32,595 nucleotides of DNA from assembly GCF_019219825.1 (NCBI RefSeq), contig NZ_JAHUXH010000049.1, forward strand, positions 1-32,595. The letters are read 5' to 3'. This document shows positions 8,217 to 16,063 of the stretch, in pieces. Origin of the DNA: Streptomyces sp. TRM70350 (GTDB taxonomy: Bacteria; Actinomycetota; Actinomycetes; Streptomycetales; Streptomycetaceae). Both the position numbers and the translations under genes were made by a program. Below the pieces are notes generated by a model. It was not told where the DNA came from. It did no database searches and saw only the letters and a program-made list of their open reading frames with translations. Position 1 is the first letter of the stretch, and every line of letters begins with the position of its first letter.

Positions 8217-9032
8217 TCAGGCGGGAACGGTGGTGAACTCGCGGTAGATCCGCCGCAGCGGATTGTCGGGGAATTCGTCGCTCCACGGCTTGTCACCGCC
8301 GATGTAGTGGATTATTCCTTCGCGGCGGGTGAGATATTCCATCCGGCCTTGGCCGAATCGTCCGTGCACCGGGTGCTCGATGAACTTGTTCCATTTCGAG
8401 GGAATGGGGGCCCAGCGTTCCGCGAACAGGTGGTTCAGGATGTCCTGGTCCAGAGTCGGAATGTCTTTGCCGTATGTGCGGTAGATGTGCACCGCCCGCG
8501 TGGTGATGTCCTCGGCACGCCACTGATCCATGTCGATGAGCAGGACACCGGCGTTGAAGTAGCCCGGTGCCTTGGCGCCGGTCTCACTGAGGCTCGCCCG
8601 TGTCGTGCCGAGTGTCAGCAGACGGGCCGGGGCCACCTCATTGATGACCGCGCCGATCGGCGCGCCGGCGAGGTCGGTGTCATACAGCTCCGCGAGGTTG
8701 TCCAGGACGATCGTGTCGACGTCGAGGTAGATCACCCGGTGTACGTCCTCGGGAACGATCTCGCCGATGTGCAGGCGGTGCAGTGTCGCTGCCGTCCAGT
8801 GCTTGCGCGGCACCGCCATCTCCAGACGGTCGGGCACCTCGTGGATCCGGACGTCGCCCGCGTCGCCGAGCATCCGGGTGCTGCCCTCGCCGAGTCCGGA
8901 GTCGATGACGTGGAAGACAAGTCCGCGCGTTCGGTCGCGCAGGCCGTCGCGGATCGACCTGGCGACGACCGTCGCGGCTGTGGCGTAGTTGTCGTCTACC
9001 GCGAACACCACATGGATGTCCTGCTGTCCCAT
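8217..9032 (-). CDS. Family 8 glycosyltransferase
   Basis: This 271-residue protein is a clear GT8 retaining glycosyltransferase, expected to move a sugar from a UDP-sugar to an acceptor with Mn2+. It shows the N-terminal VVFAVDDNYATAATVVARS block, the DVD metal motif at residues 104-106 (VIYLDVDTIV), FNAGVLLIDMDQW, LDQDILNHLF, and the C-terminal HYIGGDKPW motif (HxxGxxKPW) that closes the active site. The ATG at 9032 is chosen because GAGGAGCGAGG lies directly upstream and the family homology starts there. It is divergent from the TauD-like gene, with operator hexamers between them. A kinase pseudogene followed it in the same operon. It is the intact paralogue of the GT8 remnant at 5285-5606. 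Acceptor and sugar are unknown. Confidence 0.92.
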   Translation of the reverse strand: MGQQDIHVVFAVDDNYATAATVVARSIRDGLRDRTRGLVFHVIDSGLGEGSTRMLGDAGDVRIHEVPDRLEMAVPRKHWTAATLHRLHIGEIVPEDVHRVIYLDVDTIVLDNLAELYDTDLAGAPIGAVINEVAPARLLTLGTTRASLSETGAKAPGYFNAGVLLIDMDQWRAEDITTRAVHIYRTYGKDIPTLDQDILNHLFAERWAPIPSKWNKFIEHPVHGRFGQGRMEYLTRREGIIHYIGGDKPWSDEFPDNPLRRIYREFTTVPA

Positions 9033-9106
9033 CCTCGCTCCTCGGGTTCGTGATCCGGACTGGGCGCCGCCGTCCGGGCATGCGGCCGACGTGTGGCTCA
9101 ACCCTC

Positions 9107-9112
9107 AACCTA
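9107..9112 (-). promoter_or_regulatory. Candidate -10 element (TAGGTT on the minus strand)
   Basis: On the minus strand, TAGGTT begins after exactly 8 bp from the operator hexamer ending at 9121, the same geometry as at 490/498. It lies about 75 bp upstream of the GT8 start. Inference from spacing only. Confidence 0.35.
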
Positions 9113-9120
9113 GGAGGAGT

Positions 9121-9136
9121 TGGCAACTTTTGGCAA
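9121..9136. promoter_or_regulatory. Operator hexamer pair (direct repeat) near the GT8 promoter
   Basis: TGGCAA occurs at 9121-9126 and again at 9131-9136 as TGGCAACTTTTGGCAA, a direct repeat with a 10-bp period. The same arrangement, with one base changed in the spacer, recurs at 14540-14555 as TGGCAACATTTGGCAA. It lies between the divergent GT8 and TauD-like genes and is closer to GT8. Confidence 0.75.
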
Positions 9137-9220
9137 TAGAAGGGATGTCGCGAGGTGGCTTTGGAATGCGGTAGCAGGCCTCAAGATGCTGAAGGGCCTG
9201 GCTATTTGGGGGGTAATGCG

Positions 9221-9236
9221 TTGCCAGAATTGGCAA
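9221..9236. promoter_or_regulatory. Operator palindrome upstream of the TauD-like gene
   Basis: TTGCCAGAATTGGCAA is a perfect inverted repeat of the TTGCCA hexamer with a 4-bp spacer. It lies about 100 bp upstream of the GTG at 9338. TTGCCAGACTTGGCAT at 30034-30049 is nearly identical, which argues for one shared DNA-binding protein. Confidence 0.8.
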
Positions 9237-9337
9237 ACATGGGGCATGGTGGGGCGGTCGGGCCCATCCGCTGCGACCGTTGGCCGGCGCCCGCGGCGGC
9301 CCGTACCACCGGACAGCCCAACAGAGAGGAACATGCC

Positions 9338-10234
9338 GTGACGATCGCCCCCCTGCAGTTGGCCGACTTAGTCGTCACCCCGCTCGCCGGCGGCCTCGGC
9401 GCGGAGATCGGCGGCGTGGACACCGCCGCCCCGCTTGGCTCGGAGACTGTCGAGCAGGTGCGCTGCGCGCTGCTGCGCTACAAGGTTGTCTTCCTCCGCG
9501 ACCAGCGGCTGGACTACGCGAGCCAGGCGGCGTTCGCCCGCCGCTTCGGAGGCCTGACCCTCGGTCACCCGATCTACCAGGCACCGGAGAACCGCCCTGA
9601 GGTGCGTGAGATCGACTCCCGCGAAGGCACCCGCGCGAACCACTGGCATACCGACCTCACCTTCGTGGACCGCCCGCCGGCGCTCGCCTTCCTGCACAAC
9701 AAGATCGCCCCGCCGGTCGGCGGGGACACCATGTGGGCCAATACGGTGGGGGCGTACGAGTCGCTGCCAGAGCCGCTGCGGGCGCTCGCCGACCAGCTGC
9801 GGATCGTGCACAGCAACGACTCCGACTACACCGACGCCACGGTGGCGGCTCGCGAGGCGTACATCTCCACGCTGTTCGAGACCGAGCACCCCGCCGTGCA
9901 CGTGCATCCCGAAACCGGGGAACGGGCTCTGCTGGGCGGCGGGTTCGCTCGCCGCGCGGTCGGCTTCAGCCCGCAGGCCTCGCGCGATCTGCTGCGGATC
10001 CTGCAGGAGTACGTCACCCGGCCGGAGAACACCGTGCGGTGGCGCTGGCGGGCCGGTGACCTTGCGATCTGGGACAACCGGGCGACCCAGCACTACGCGC
10101 TGCACGACTACGGGGCACAGGACCGCCGGGCCGAACGCTGCACGGTCGCCGGTTCCGTCCCTGTGGGTGTGGACGGCAGGCCGAGCACGGTCCTCGCAGG
10201 GGACATGACGGCATACAACGCCGGCGTCGCCTGA
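9338..10234 (+). CDS. TauD/TfdA-family Fe(II)/2-oxoglutarate dioxygenase
   Basis: This 298-residue protein belongs to the taurine dioxygenase family, which couples decarboxylation of 2-oxoglutarate to hydroxylation or desaturation of a substrate. The iron ligands are visible: H104 and D106 in NHWHTD, and H252 in NRATQHYALHDYG, followed by the RRAER arginine region that binds 2-oxoglutarate. The N-terminal block GLGAEIGGVD and the VVFLRDQ strand are also typical. GTG at 9338 is used because GAGAGGA lies upstream and the nearby ATG at 9333 reads straight into a stop in another frame. Residue 11 is encoded by TTA (9368-9370), so translation should depend on the developmentally regulated bldA tRNA. 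It is divergent from GT8 with shared operators, which suggests a tailoring role in the same pathway. Confidence 0.9.
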   Translation: MTIAPLQLADLVVTPLAGGLGAEIGGVDTAAPLGSETVEQVRCALLRYKVVFLRDQRLDYASQAAFARRFGGLTLGHPIYQAPENRPEVREIDSREGTRANHWHTDLTFVDRPPALAFLHNKIAPPVGGDTMWANTVGAYESLPEPLRALADQLRIVHSNDSDYTDATVAAREAYISTLFETEHPAVHVHPETGERALLGGGFARRAVGFSPQASRDLLRILQEYVTRPENTVRWRWRAGDLAIWDNRATQHYALHDYGAQDRRAERCTVAGSVPVGVDGRPSTVLAGDMTAYNAGVA

Positions 10235-10244
10235 CGCCGGGCGG

Positions 10245-10290
10245 ACATGGCGGTGGGGGGACGGGCCGCCCCGTCCCCCCACCGCCATGT
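10245..10290. terminator. Strong hairpin between convergent genes
   Basis: A perfect 21-bp inverted repeat (10245-10265 and 10270-10290) encloses a CCGC loop. It lies between the TauD-like gene (plus) and the aminotransferase (minus), where it probably acts as a bidirectional terminator. It has no T-tract, as is common in Streptomyces. Confidence 0.85.
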
Positions 10291-10296
10291 CACGGT

Positions 10297-11631
10297 TCAG
10301 TCCGCGGTGTACGCGACCGCTTCCGCCAGGCCGTCGGCCACGGCCGCCACGCCTTCGTCGTCGATCACCAGCGGCGGCACCGCGACGACCGCGGAGCCGA
10401 TCCGGCGGAGCAGCAGCCCGCAGTCGCGGGCCCGGGCGAGGATCCTGTCCGCCCGCCCTTCGCTGTCCGTCTCGACGACGGCAATGAGTCCGAGGCCGCG
10501 TACGTCCGCCACTCCGGGTGCACCTGCCAGTGATGCGAGGCGGCGCAGGAGGCATGCGCCGAGTTCCTCGGCCCGCTCGGGCAGGCGCAGCTTCTCCAGC
10601 ATGTCGAGGGTGGCGAGCGCGGCGGCACAGGCCACGGCGTGCCCGGAGGTGGTGTGGCCGTACCGCAGGCCGCCAATGACCGGGTCGGCGGCGAAGGTGT
10701 CGTACACGCGGTTGTGGACTGTGACTGCGGCCAGCGGCACGTATCCGCCCGTGAGGCCCTTGCTGGAGACGAGGATGTCCGGGACGACATCCTCACGTTG
10801 GCATGCGAACATGCGGCCGGACCTGCCATAAGCAGTGAAGACCTCGTCGAGCACGAGCAGGGCTCCGGTGGCGTCGCACAGGGCCCGCAGCCCGCGGAGG
10901 AATCCAGGCGGAAGGACGACGGCCCCGCCGACGTTGAGGAACGGCTCGACGACGACAGCGGCCGGGAGAGCGTCCGGGTCGTCCCCGACGGCCTCCTCGA
11001 AGGCGGACAGCAGAGCGGGCAGGGCCCCGGGGTGGCGAAGCGCCCGGGGCTCGTCGGGGAGCTCGACGCGGGTCACCGGCAGCGGGGGGTCTAGCAGGTG
11101 CCGGTTTCGGGGGAGGGTGGACAGGCTGCGGCTGAGCAGCGTCGCGCCTTGGTAGCCGCGGGCGAAGGTGACGATCCGTGGGCGGGGGCGGCCGAGATGG
11201 GCCCAGTGGGAGACGGCCATCATGACGGCGGCGTCGAAGCCTTCGGACCCGCTGTTGACGAAAAGTGTCTTGTCGAGGCCGGGCGGCGCGTGGCCGGCGA
11301 GGCGTTCTGCGAGCAGTCCGACGGGCTCGTGCGAGGCTACCGAAAGGTCGGCGTGGTGCAGCCGGGCCGCCTGCTCGGCGATCGCCCGCAGGATATCCGG
11401 ATGGGCGTAGCCGCACGTGGAGTTGAGGGCGGACGCGTCGAGGTAGGCGCGGCCTTCGATGTCCCACACATGGTGGCCTGAGCCGTGCGAGAGGGTCAGT
11501 GCCGAGCGGTCGGTGTCCAGTGGTGTCCAGGTGTGCCAGACGTGCCGCCGGTCGCGGGCCCGCAGCGTCTCGGCGTCGGGGAGGGGACGGGGTGTTCGGG
11601 GCTCGCCTACGCGGGCATACGGTGCTGCCAT
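10297..11631 (-). CDS. Class III PLP-dependent aminotransferase
   Basis: This 444-residue protein belongs to the BioA/ornithine-type class III aminotransferases, which transfer an amino group to a ketone or aldehyde. Visible family features are TLFVNSGSE (PLP phosphate region, 122-130), the LDEV motif with D262 that contacts the pyridine nitrogen, the PLP lysine K291 in LVSSKGLTGGYVPL, and GLRYGHTTSGHAVACAAAL further on. The ATG at 11631 follows GAGGAGA. It is the last gene of a minus-strand operon after a methyltransferase, an SDR and a P450. An SDR or P450 producing a carbonyl would supply a logical substrate, but this is inference. It differs in sequence from the second class III aminotransferase at 22764-24197, so the two probably act on different substrates. 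Confidence 0.88.
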   Translation of the reverse strand: MAAPYARVGEPRTPRPLPDAETLRARDRRHVWHTWTPLDTDRSALTLSHGSGHHVWDIEGRAYLDASALNSTCGYAHPDILRAIAEQAARLHHADLSVASHEPVGLLAERLAGHAPPGLDKTLFVNSGSEGFDAAVMMAVSHWAHLGRPRPRIVTFARGYQGATLLSRSLSTLPRNRHLLDPPLPVTRVELPDEPRALRHPGALPALLSAFEEAVGDDPDALPAAVVVEPFLNVGGAVVLPPGFLRGLRALCDATGALLVLDEVFTAYGRSGRMFACQREDVVPDILVSSKGLTGGYVPLAAVTVHNRVYDTFAADPVIGGLRYGHTTSGHAVACAAALATLDMLEKLRLPERAEELGACLLRRLASLAGAPGVADVRGLGLIAVVETDSEGRADRILARARDCGLLLRRIGSAVVAVPPLVIDDEGVAAVADGLAEAVAYTAD

Positions 11632-11713
11632 GGCGCTCTCCTCTGGCTGTTCGGGCCCGCGGGCCTACCGCGGACGGGCGGGGGTGGGGCGCAAGACGGC
11701 GGCTCCGCGCCGG

Positions 11714-12918
11714 TCAGCGGAGCACGATGCGGATCGGGAGTGTCTCCGGGCCGCGGACGGCGATGGAGGGCACCGCGTGTGCGGGGCCCGTCTGCTCGAT
11801 CCCGGTGGCGGTGTCGAGGAGTTCGGTGTAGAGAATCCGCATCTGGGCACGGGCCAGCGTGCCGTCGATGCAAAGGTGCTTGCCGCTGCCGAAGGCGAGG
11901 TGGCGGTTGGGGGTGCGGGCGATGTCGAAAGTGTCCGAATCATCGAAGACGGCCTCGTCGCGGTTGGCCGACGGCGCCCACAGCACGACCCGGTCACCCT
12001 CCGCGATGCGTCGCCCTCGGATCTCCACAGGCCGGGTGGCGGTGCCCATGCTGTGGGCTGCGCTGGACGCCCAGCGCAGCACCTCCTCGACGGCGGTCGA
12101 CAGGAGGGCAGGGTCTTCGCGCAACCGCCGCAGCTGCCGGGGTGTTCGAGCAGAGCCTGGAGCCCTCCGGCCAGGGCCAGCCTTCCGTTTTCGGTCGCGC
12201 CGATGAGGTTCTCGCAGTTGAGCAGGGCTTCGTACGCGCTGAGCGGCTCGTCGTCCACGAGCCCGCAGACGAGCAGACTGGTGAGGTCGTCGGTCGGGTC
12301 GGCGAGACGGCGAGCCATCAGGTCGGTGAAGTACCCCTTGAGGCGGGGCGAAGAGGCGAGCGAGCGCCCGGCGGCGAAGGCCTCGTCCGTCCATGCGAGG
12401 AGGTCTTCGCGGTCCTCGGCGGGTACGCCCATGATGTGCCCGATGACGTGGATCGAGAGCTGGCCGGCGACGTCGTGCACGAACTCACAGCCGCCTGACT
12501 CGACGACGTGGGCGAGGATCGACCGGACGCCGGCCCGCATCGGTTCCTCCAGTGCCCGCACCGAGCGGGCGGTGAACCAGTCCGCGGCCAGGGCACGCAG
12601 CTTGCGGTGGTGCGGTGGGTCGGTGAGAGCGAGCGTGATGTCTCCGGCGGGGTCGTTGCCGAACGCCGCTGGCCGCAGCAGGACGCCGCGTGCAGAGCTG
12701 AAGGTGGTGGGGTCGCGGTAGGTGGCGCAGATGTCCTCGTACCGGGTGAGCGACCAGAAGGCCGGCAACCCGTTGATCGGTGGGTGGCGGTGGACCGGGG
12801 CGTGGGCGCGCATCCTGCGCCACACGGCGTGCGGGTCGCCGGACGCGTGCAGGTCCGGGTCGACGAGGTTGTCGGGTGCGGCTGCGGGGGCCGTGGACGG
12901 GATCGCGGGTGCGGACAT
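11714..12918 (-). pseudogene. Cytochrome P450 with a single-base frameshift
   Basis: The ATG at 12918 has AGGAG 8 bp upstream. The frame runs through NLVDPDLHASGDPHAVWRRM, ALTDPPHHRKLRALAADWF and an I-helix region ENLIGATENGRLALAGGL to ALLEHPG. It then shifts at 12137-12142 (a GC-rich run in the EHPGQL codons). The other frame resumes LRRLREDPALLSTAVEEVLR (EVLR is the ExxR motif), TPNRHLAFGSGKHLCIDG (heme Cys) and ends IRIVLR at 11714. The total length of 1205 bp is one base short of 401 codons, so a single lost base explains everything. Two residues are unusual. The I-helix oxygen-activation Thr is replaced by Asn (ATENGR), and the Gly two residues after the heme Cys is Asp. The gene sits between the SDR and the aminotransferase. 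It may be truly inactive, or this may be a sequencing error. Confidence 0.85.
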
Positions 12919-12961
12919 GACCGTGCTCCTGTCGTGCGGTGGAGGGGGAGTGGCTGACCGC

Positions 12962-13699
12962 CTACCAGGCGAGCGTTCCGTGCTCGTCGTAGAACCCACC
13001 TGACGGGCCGCCATCGGGCAGGTCCGCCAGGGTGATGACGGCGCGGGCCCCCTGCTCCACGCTGCGCGGCGCGCGGAAGCCGTTCATGCCGGTGGCCGTC
13101 CAGCCCGGAGAAACAGAGTTGATCTTGATATGGGCGAGCCCGGGATCCGCCCGGAAGGCCGCGGCGTACTGCACGGTGAGCATGTTGAGAGCGGCCTTGG
13201 AGCTGGTGTACGCGAGCCGCACCGAGGCGTCTCCGGGCAGGTTGGCGCCTGAACTGGTCAGGGCGAGAGAGGCCGTGGTGCTGGAGACGTTGACGATGCG
13301 GGGGGCGGCTGACCGGCGCAACAGGGGCAGCGTCGCGTGGATCATGGCCACCGGGCCTGCCACGTTGACCTCGAAGGTCTTGCGGATGATCGGGGCGGTG
13401 GTGCCGGCGGCGCTCGCCCCGATGAACACCCCGGCGTTGTTGACCAGCACGTCGAGGCGCCCGCAGGTCCGTTCCAGATGCCGGGCCGCGGCGGCCACGC
13501 TCTCGTCGTCGGTGACGTCAAGCGTGACGGGGTGGACCCGGACGCCGTCGCGGGCGAGGACAGCTGCGGCCTCGGCGCCGCGGTCGGCGTCTCGGCTGCC
13601 GAGGACGACGAAGGCCCCGAGCAGGGCGAGCTGTCGGGCGGTCTCCAGACCGATGCCCTTGTTGGCCCCGGTGACCAGGACGGTGGTCCCGGGCTTCAC
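12962..13699 (-). CDS. Short-chain dehydrogenase/reductase (classical SDR)
   Basis: This 245-residue NAD(P)-dependent oxidoreductase interconverts an alcohol and a carbonyl. It has the nucleotide-binding TGANKGIG at residues 10-17, DVTDDESV, NNAGVFIG, the catalytic Ser in VNVSSTTAS, and the catalytic Tyr/Lys in AYTSSKAALN, so it should be active. The SRDADR stretch after the second strand (Arg rather than an acidic residue) favours NADPH. The GTG start at 13699 overlaps the methyltransferase stop by 4 bp (GTGA), which shows translational coupling. The P450 follows 43 bp downstream. The substrate is probably a hydroxylated or keto pathway intermediate. Confidence 0.9.
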   Translation of the reverse strand: MKPGTTVLVTGANKGIGLETARQLALLGAFVVLGSRDADRGAEAAAVLARDGVRVHPVTLDVTDDESVAAAARHLERTCGRLDVLVNNAGVFIGASAAGTTAPIIRKTFEVNVAGPVAMIHATLPLLRRSAAPRIVNVSSTTASLALTSSGANLPGDASVRLAYTSSKAALNMLTVQYAAAFRADPGLAHIKINSVSPGWTATGMNGFRAPRSVEQGARAVITLADLPDGGPSGGFYDEHGTLAW

Positions 13700-14439
13700 A
13701 GGGCTGTCCGGTACACCGAGACGTGCCTGGTGCTGTCCGGTCCGAAGGGGCGGCCAGACCAGTCCTCGAACCTCCGGTCGAGACGTAGCCCGGCGTGGGC
13801 GGCCATCAGGTCGAGTTCGGAGGGCCAGCAGTAGCGCTCGGCGTGGGGGCGCAGGTGGACGCCGCCGACGTCGAAGGTGATCTTCTGGCTGTGGAAGCGT
13901 TGGGCTGCGAGGTCGAAACGGTAGACCTCGATGGTGGCGGAGTCCTCCGTGACGTCAAGTGTCTCGACGCGCTGGCCGCGGTCGAAGAACGACGGGTCCG
14001 GTACGTAGGCCTCGACGACGAAGGCACCGCCGGGTTCGAGGACCTTGGCGACGTTGCGGAAGCAGTCCTGCTGACGGTCGGCCTCCAGTAGGTTGAACAG
14101 CGTGTTGAAGATGAGGTAGACGAGGGTGAACGGGCCCTCGACAGGCACATCCGCCATGTCGCCGACGACGGTGGGGATGCGGTCGCCCCCCGGCTTGGCG
14201 CGCATCTTCCGGATCATCCGGTCGGAGCCGTCGACACCCTCGACTCGGACGCCGCGCGCGGCCAGGGGCAGTGCCACCCGCCCGGTGCCGATGGCCAGTT
14301 CGAGGGCACGCCCCTCGCCGGCGAGTCCGGCGAGGAAGTCGGCCGCCGGGCGGGGGTCGAGCGGGGTCTTCTCGTCGTAGTCGTCTGCCCAGGCTTCACC
14401 GAAGAGCCCCGGGTCCCCGAACTGCCTGCTGGCCGCCAT
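13696..14439 (-). CDS. Class I SAM-dependent methyltransferase
   Basis: This 247-residue protein has the Rossmann-fold SAM-binding motif LELAIGTGR at 46-54, the acidic end of strand 2 in VEGVDGSD, a GDMADVP motif II region, YLIFNTLFNL, and NVAKVLEPGGAFVVEAY as motif III. The C-terminal YCWPSELDLMAAHAGLRL block is common in small-molecule methyltransferases. The ATG at 14439 is chosen because GGAAAGGG lies upstream and the longer open frame would run through the operator array. It is the first gene of the operon MT-SDR-P450-aminotransferase and is divergent from an aldo/keto reductase remnant. O- versus N-methylation cannot be decided from the sequence. Confidence 0.88.
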   Translation of the reverse strand: MAASRQFGDPGLFGEAWADDYDEKTPLDPRPAADFLAGLAGEGRALELAIGTGRVALPLAARGVRVEGVDGSDRMIRKMRAKPGGDRIPTVVGDMADVPVEGPFTLVYLIFNTLFNLLEADRQQDCFRNVAKVLEPGGAFVVEAYVPDPSFFDRGQRVETLDVTEDSATIEVYRFDLAAQRFHSQKITFDVGGVHLRPHAERYCWPSELDLMAAHAGLRLDRRFEDWSGRPFGPDSTRHVSVYRTAL

Positions 14440-14517
14440 CCGAGCCCTTTCCGTAGGGGGTGGGCGGGTCTTGCGTCCACGGTGCGGTGCACCGTTCGTG
14501 CCACCCTCCGAAGCATG

Positions 14518-14555
14518 TTGCCATAGGGCGGCAAGTTTGTGGCAACATTTGGCAA
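14518..14555. promoter_or_regulatory. Phased operator array between divergent MT and AKR genes
   Basis: Four hexamers begin at 14518 (TTGCCA), 14529 (CGGCAA), 14540 (TGGCAA) and 14550 (TGGCAA), with spacings of 11, 11 and 10 bp. The first pair is an inverted repeat and the second pair a direct repeat identical in plan to 9121-9136. The array lies about 80 bp upstream of the methyltransferase start and about 55 bp upstream of the aldo/keto reductase start, so it could serve both. Confidence 0.78.
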
Positions 14556-14610
14556 CAAAGTGGCTGCCGGTAGTGACGCCAGGCCAGGGCGACGACGCGA
14601 GGACGGTTCC

Positions 14611-14835
14611 GTGGAACAGCGCATGCTCGAACGGATCGGCAGGGAGGTCTCGGCCGTTGGCCTCGGCACCTGGCAACTCGGAGCCGACTGGGGTGCGGTG
14701 GACGAACGTGATGCCCTCGCCGTGCTCCACGCGGCCGCCGACGCCGGGGTGACGATGTACGACGCCGCGGACGTCTACGGCGACGGCCGCAGCGAGCGGC
14801 TGGTCGGCCGCTTCCTGCGGGGGCGGGCCGACATG
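14611..14835 (+). pseudogene. Aldo/keto reductase, N-terminal stub
   Basis: From GTG at 14611 (GAGGAC upstream; ATG at 14623 is an alternative), the protein reads MLERIGREVSAVGLGTWQLG, DWGAVDERDALAVLHAAADA, GVTMYDAADVYGDGRSERLV and GRFL. This is the first quarter of an aldo/keto reductase. D and Y of the MYDAADVYG block correspond to the catalytic Asp and Tyr, but the catalytic Lys and His and the whole rest of the barrel are missing. The frame runs on without a stop into a transposase tail, to a stop at 15004-15006. The stub cannot be catalytic. It keeps its operator array, which suggests a former pathway gene destroyed by an IS-mediated deletion. Confidence 0.82.
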
Positions 14836-14969
14836 GGCCAGCACCTGCGGGTCGGCCCCCGCATCGTCAAACGCGCCATCTCCAAGTACCAGGCCCGCGG
14901 TCCCGCATTGACCGCAGCAGCTACAAAGCCACCACCAGCATCGAAATCCTTGCGGCCGCAGGCCCTTGA
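14836..14969 (+). pseudogene. IS4-like transposase, C-terminal tail
   Basis: After the aldo/keto reductase stub, the same frame reads LRVGPRIVKRAISKYQARG. After a frame change it reads DRSSYKATTSIEILAAAGP and stops at 14967-14969. The PRIVKR...SKY plus YKAT..IEIL pattern is the end of an IS4-group DDE transposase as recalled for actinomycete elements. Only about 45 residues remain and no terminal repeat is recognised. The junction at about 14835 is approximate. Confidence 0.6.
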
Positions 14970-15064
14970 CGACATGCCCCAGCCGCAAACTTCAAGGATC
15001 CCTTAGTGCTGGACCCCGCGGCGCCGGGACAGCCCAAACGACAGGCTCCAGCCGTTCAGTGGCA

Positions 15065-15099
15065 GCGGCGCGGGGCCGGGGCGTCCGGCCCCGCGCCGC
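15065..15099. terminator. Hairpin between convergent transcripts
   Basis: A perfect 15-bp GC-rich stem (15065-15079 with 15085-15099) has a 5-nt loop. It lies between the aldo/keto reductase/transposase remnant (plus) and the glycosyltransferase at 15167-16063 (minus). It is probably a bidirectional terminator. Confidence 0.8.
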
Positions 15100-15166
15100 G
15101 GCTGTCCGCCGGCTCCGTGAGGAGCGTGCGGTGCCCACCGCAGCACGGCCGGCACCGCAGGCCCCG

Positions 15167-16063
15167 TCAGAGGCGCAGCGTCGGGTCGGCCTGCCGCCTA
15201 CGGGCCCGCCCGGCGTCGAACTCCGTGTATGTGTCGGCGAGTTCGGCTGCCACCTCAGGCCAGTTCACGTAGTCCGTGTAGGCCTCGCCGCAAGGCAGGA
15301 ACCCAAAGGAGGGGTCGCTGACATCGATCCGGCCCCCGTGGACGTCGACGTGCTTGAGGAAAGCCCGCGACTCCTCGATGATCATCGGATTGTTGATCTC
15401 CCAGGCGCCGGAGGCATAGGACTCCGCCCGGCGGGCCAGTCGCGCATAGGCCGAACCGGTCCACTTGAAGTGGTGCACCTGGGCGTAGATGTCGCCGGGC
15501 GGCACACCCCGGCCGGACCAGCTGTTGTGCTGCCCGTAGGACAGCTCGGTCCGCCCTCGGGCCAGCGTGACCTTGGTGGGCCGGGCACGGAGCAGTCGCA
15601 GGGTGAGAAGCCCGGCCAGCCCGTACTGGCGCCACAGCGCCTCCGGTGCCGACCTGTCGGGCTCCGGCAGGGTGCCGTCAGACGCGACCCGGTCGAGGAA
15701 GGCACCCCGCACGAAGTCGTAGCCGTTCCGCTCGCAGTAGGCGATGACGGCGGTGAGTCCGTCGGGGTAGAGTTGGAACTCGTCGAGATCGGCCACCACC
15801 CACCAATCGTCAGGGTGTTCGCTCATCGTCTCCCGGATGACCGCCGGGTTCAGGTGCTCGTGCCAGGGCCCGACCACGACCCGGGAGAACGCCAGTCCGG
15901 CCCGCCGCATGACCTCCTCCGACGCTGCGACAGCTGGATCGTCCAGACTATCCGCGTGGCGCACCATGTGGAATTGGTCAACGCCAAGGCGCCGGTAGTG
16001 CTCGATGGCTGGACCGAGCAGTGAAGTATCCCCGCCCACCATGCAGACCATTCTGATCGCCAT
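15167..16063 (-). CDS. Glycosyltransferase, GT2/GT92-like (DLDEF motif)
   Basis: This 298-residue protein resembles the Glyco_tranf_2_4/GT92-like group. It starts MAIRMVCMVGGDTSLLGPAI, then HYRRLGVDQFHMVRH, and carries the acidic metal motif WWVVADLDEFQLYPDG at about 98-114, typical of this group. It also has VHHFKWTGSA and YVNWPEV further on. No membrane helix is seen, so it is probably cytoplasmic. The ATG at 16063 follows GGAAGGG at a suitable distance. It is transcribed alone, with a terminator downstream and IS debris upstream, and no operator array is seen before it. It may add a sugar to the pathway product, but it could also belong to an unrelated surface-glycan function. Confidence 0.75.
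   Translation of the reverse strand: MAIRMVCMVGGDTSLLGPAIEHYRRLGVDQFHMVRHADSLDDPAVAASEEVMRRAGLAFSRVVVGPWHEHLNPAVIRETMSEHPDDWWVVADLDEFQLYPDGLTAVIAYCERNGYDFVRGAFLDRVASDGTLPEPDRSAPEALWRQYGLAGLLTLRLLRARPTKVTLARGRTELSYGQHNSWSGRGVPPGDIYAQVHHFKWTGSAYARLARRAESYASGAWEINNPMIIEESRAFLKHVDVHGGRIDVSDPSFGFLPCGEAYTDYVNWPEVAAELADTYTEFDAGRARRRQADPTLRL

Noticed and set aside
12130..12145. Programmed frameshift in the P450
   Set aside because: No slippery heptamer or stimulatory structure is apparent; one lost base in a GC run or a read error is simpler.
14539..14610. Longer start of the aldo/keto reductase stub at the GTG at 14539
   Set aside because: This would translate the operator array itself; GTG 14611 or ATG 14623 agrees with the family N-terminus.
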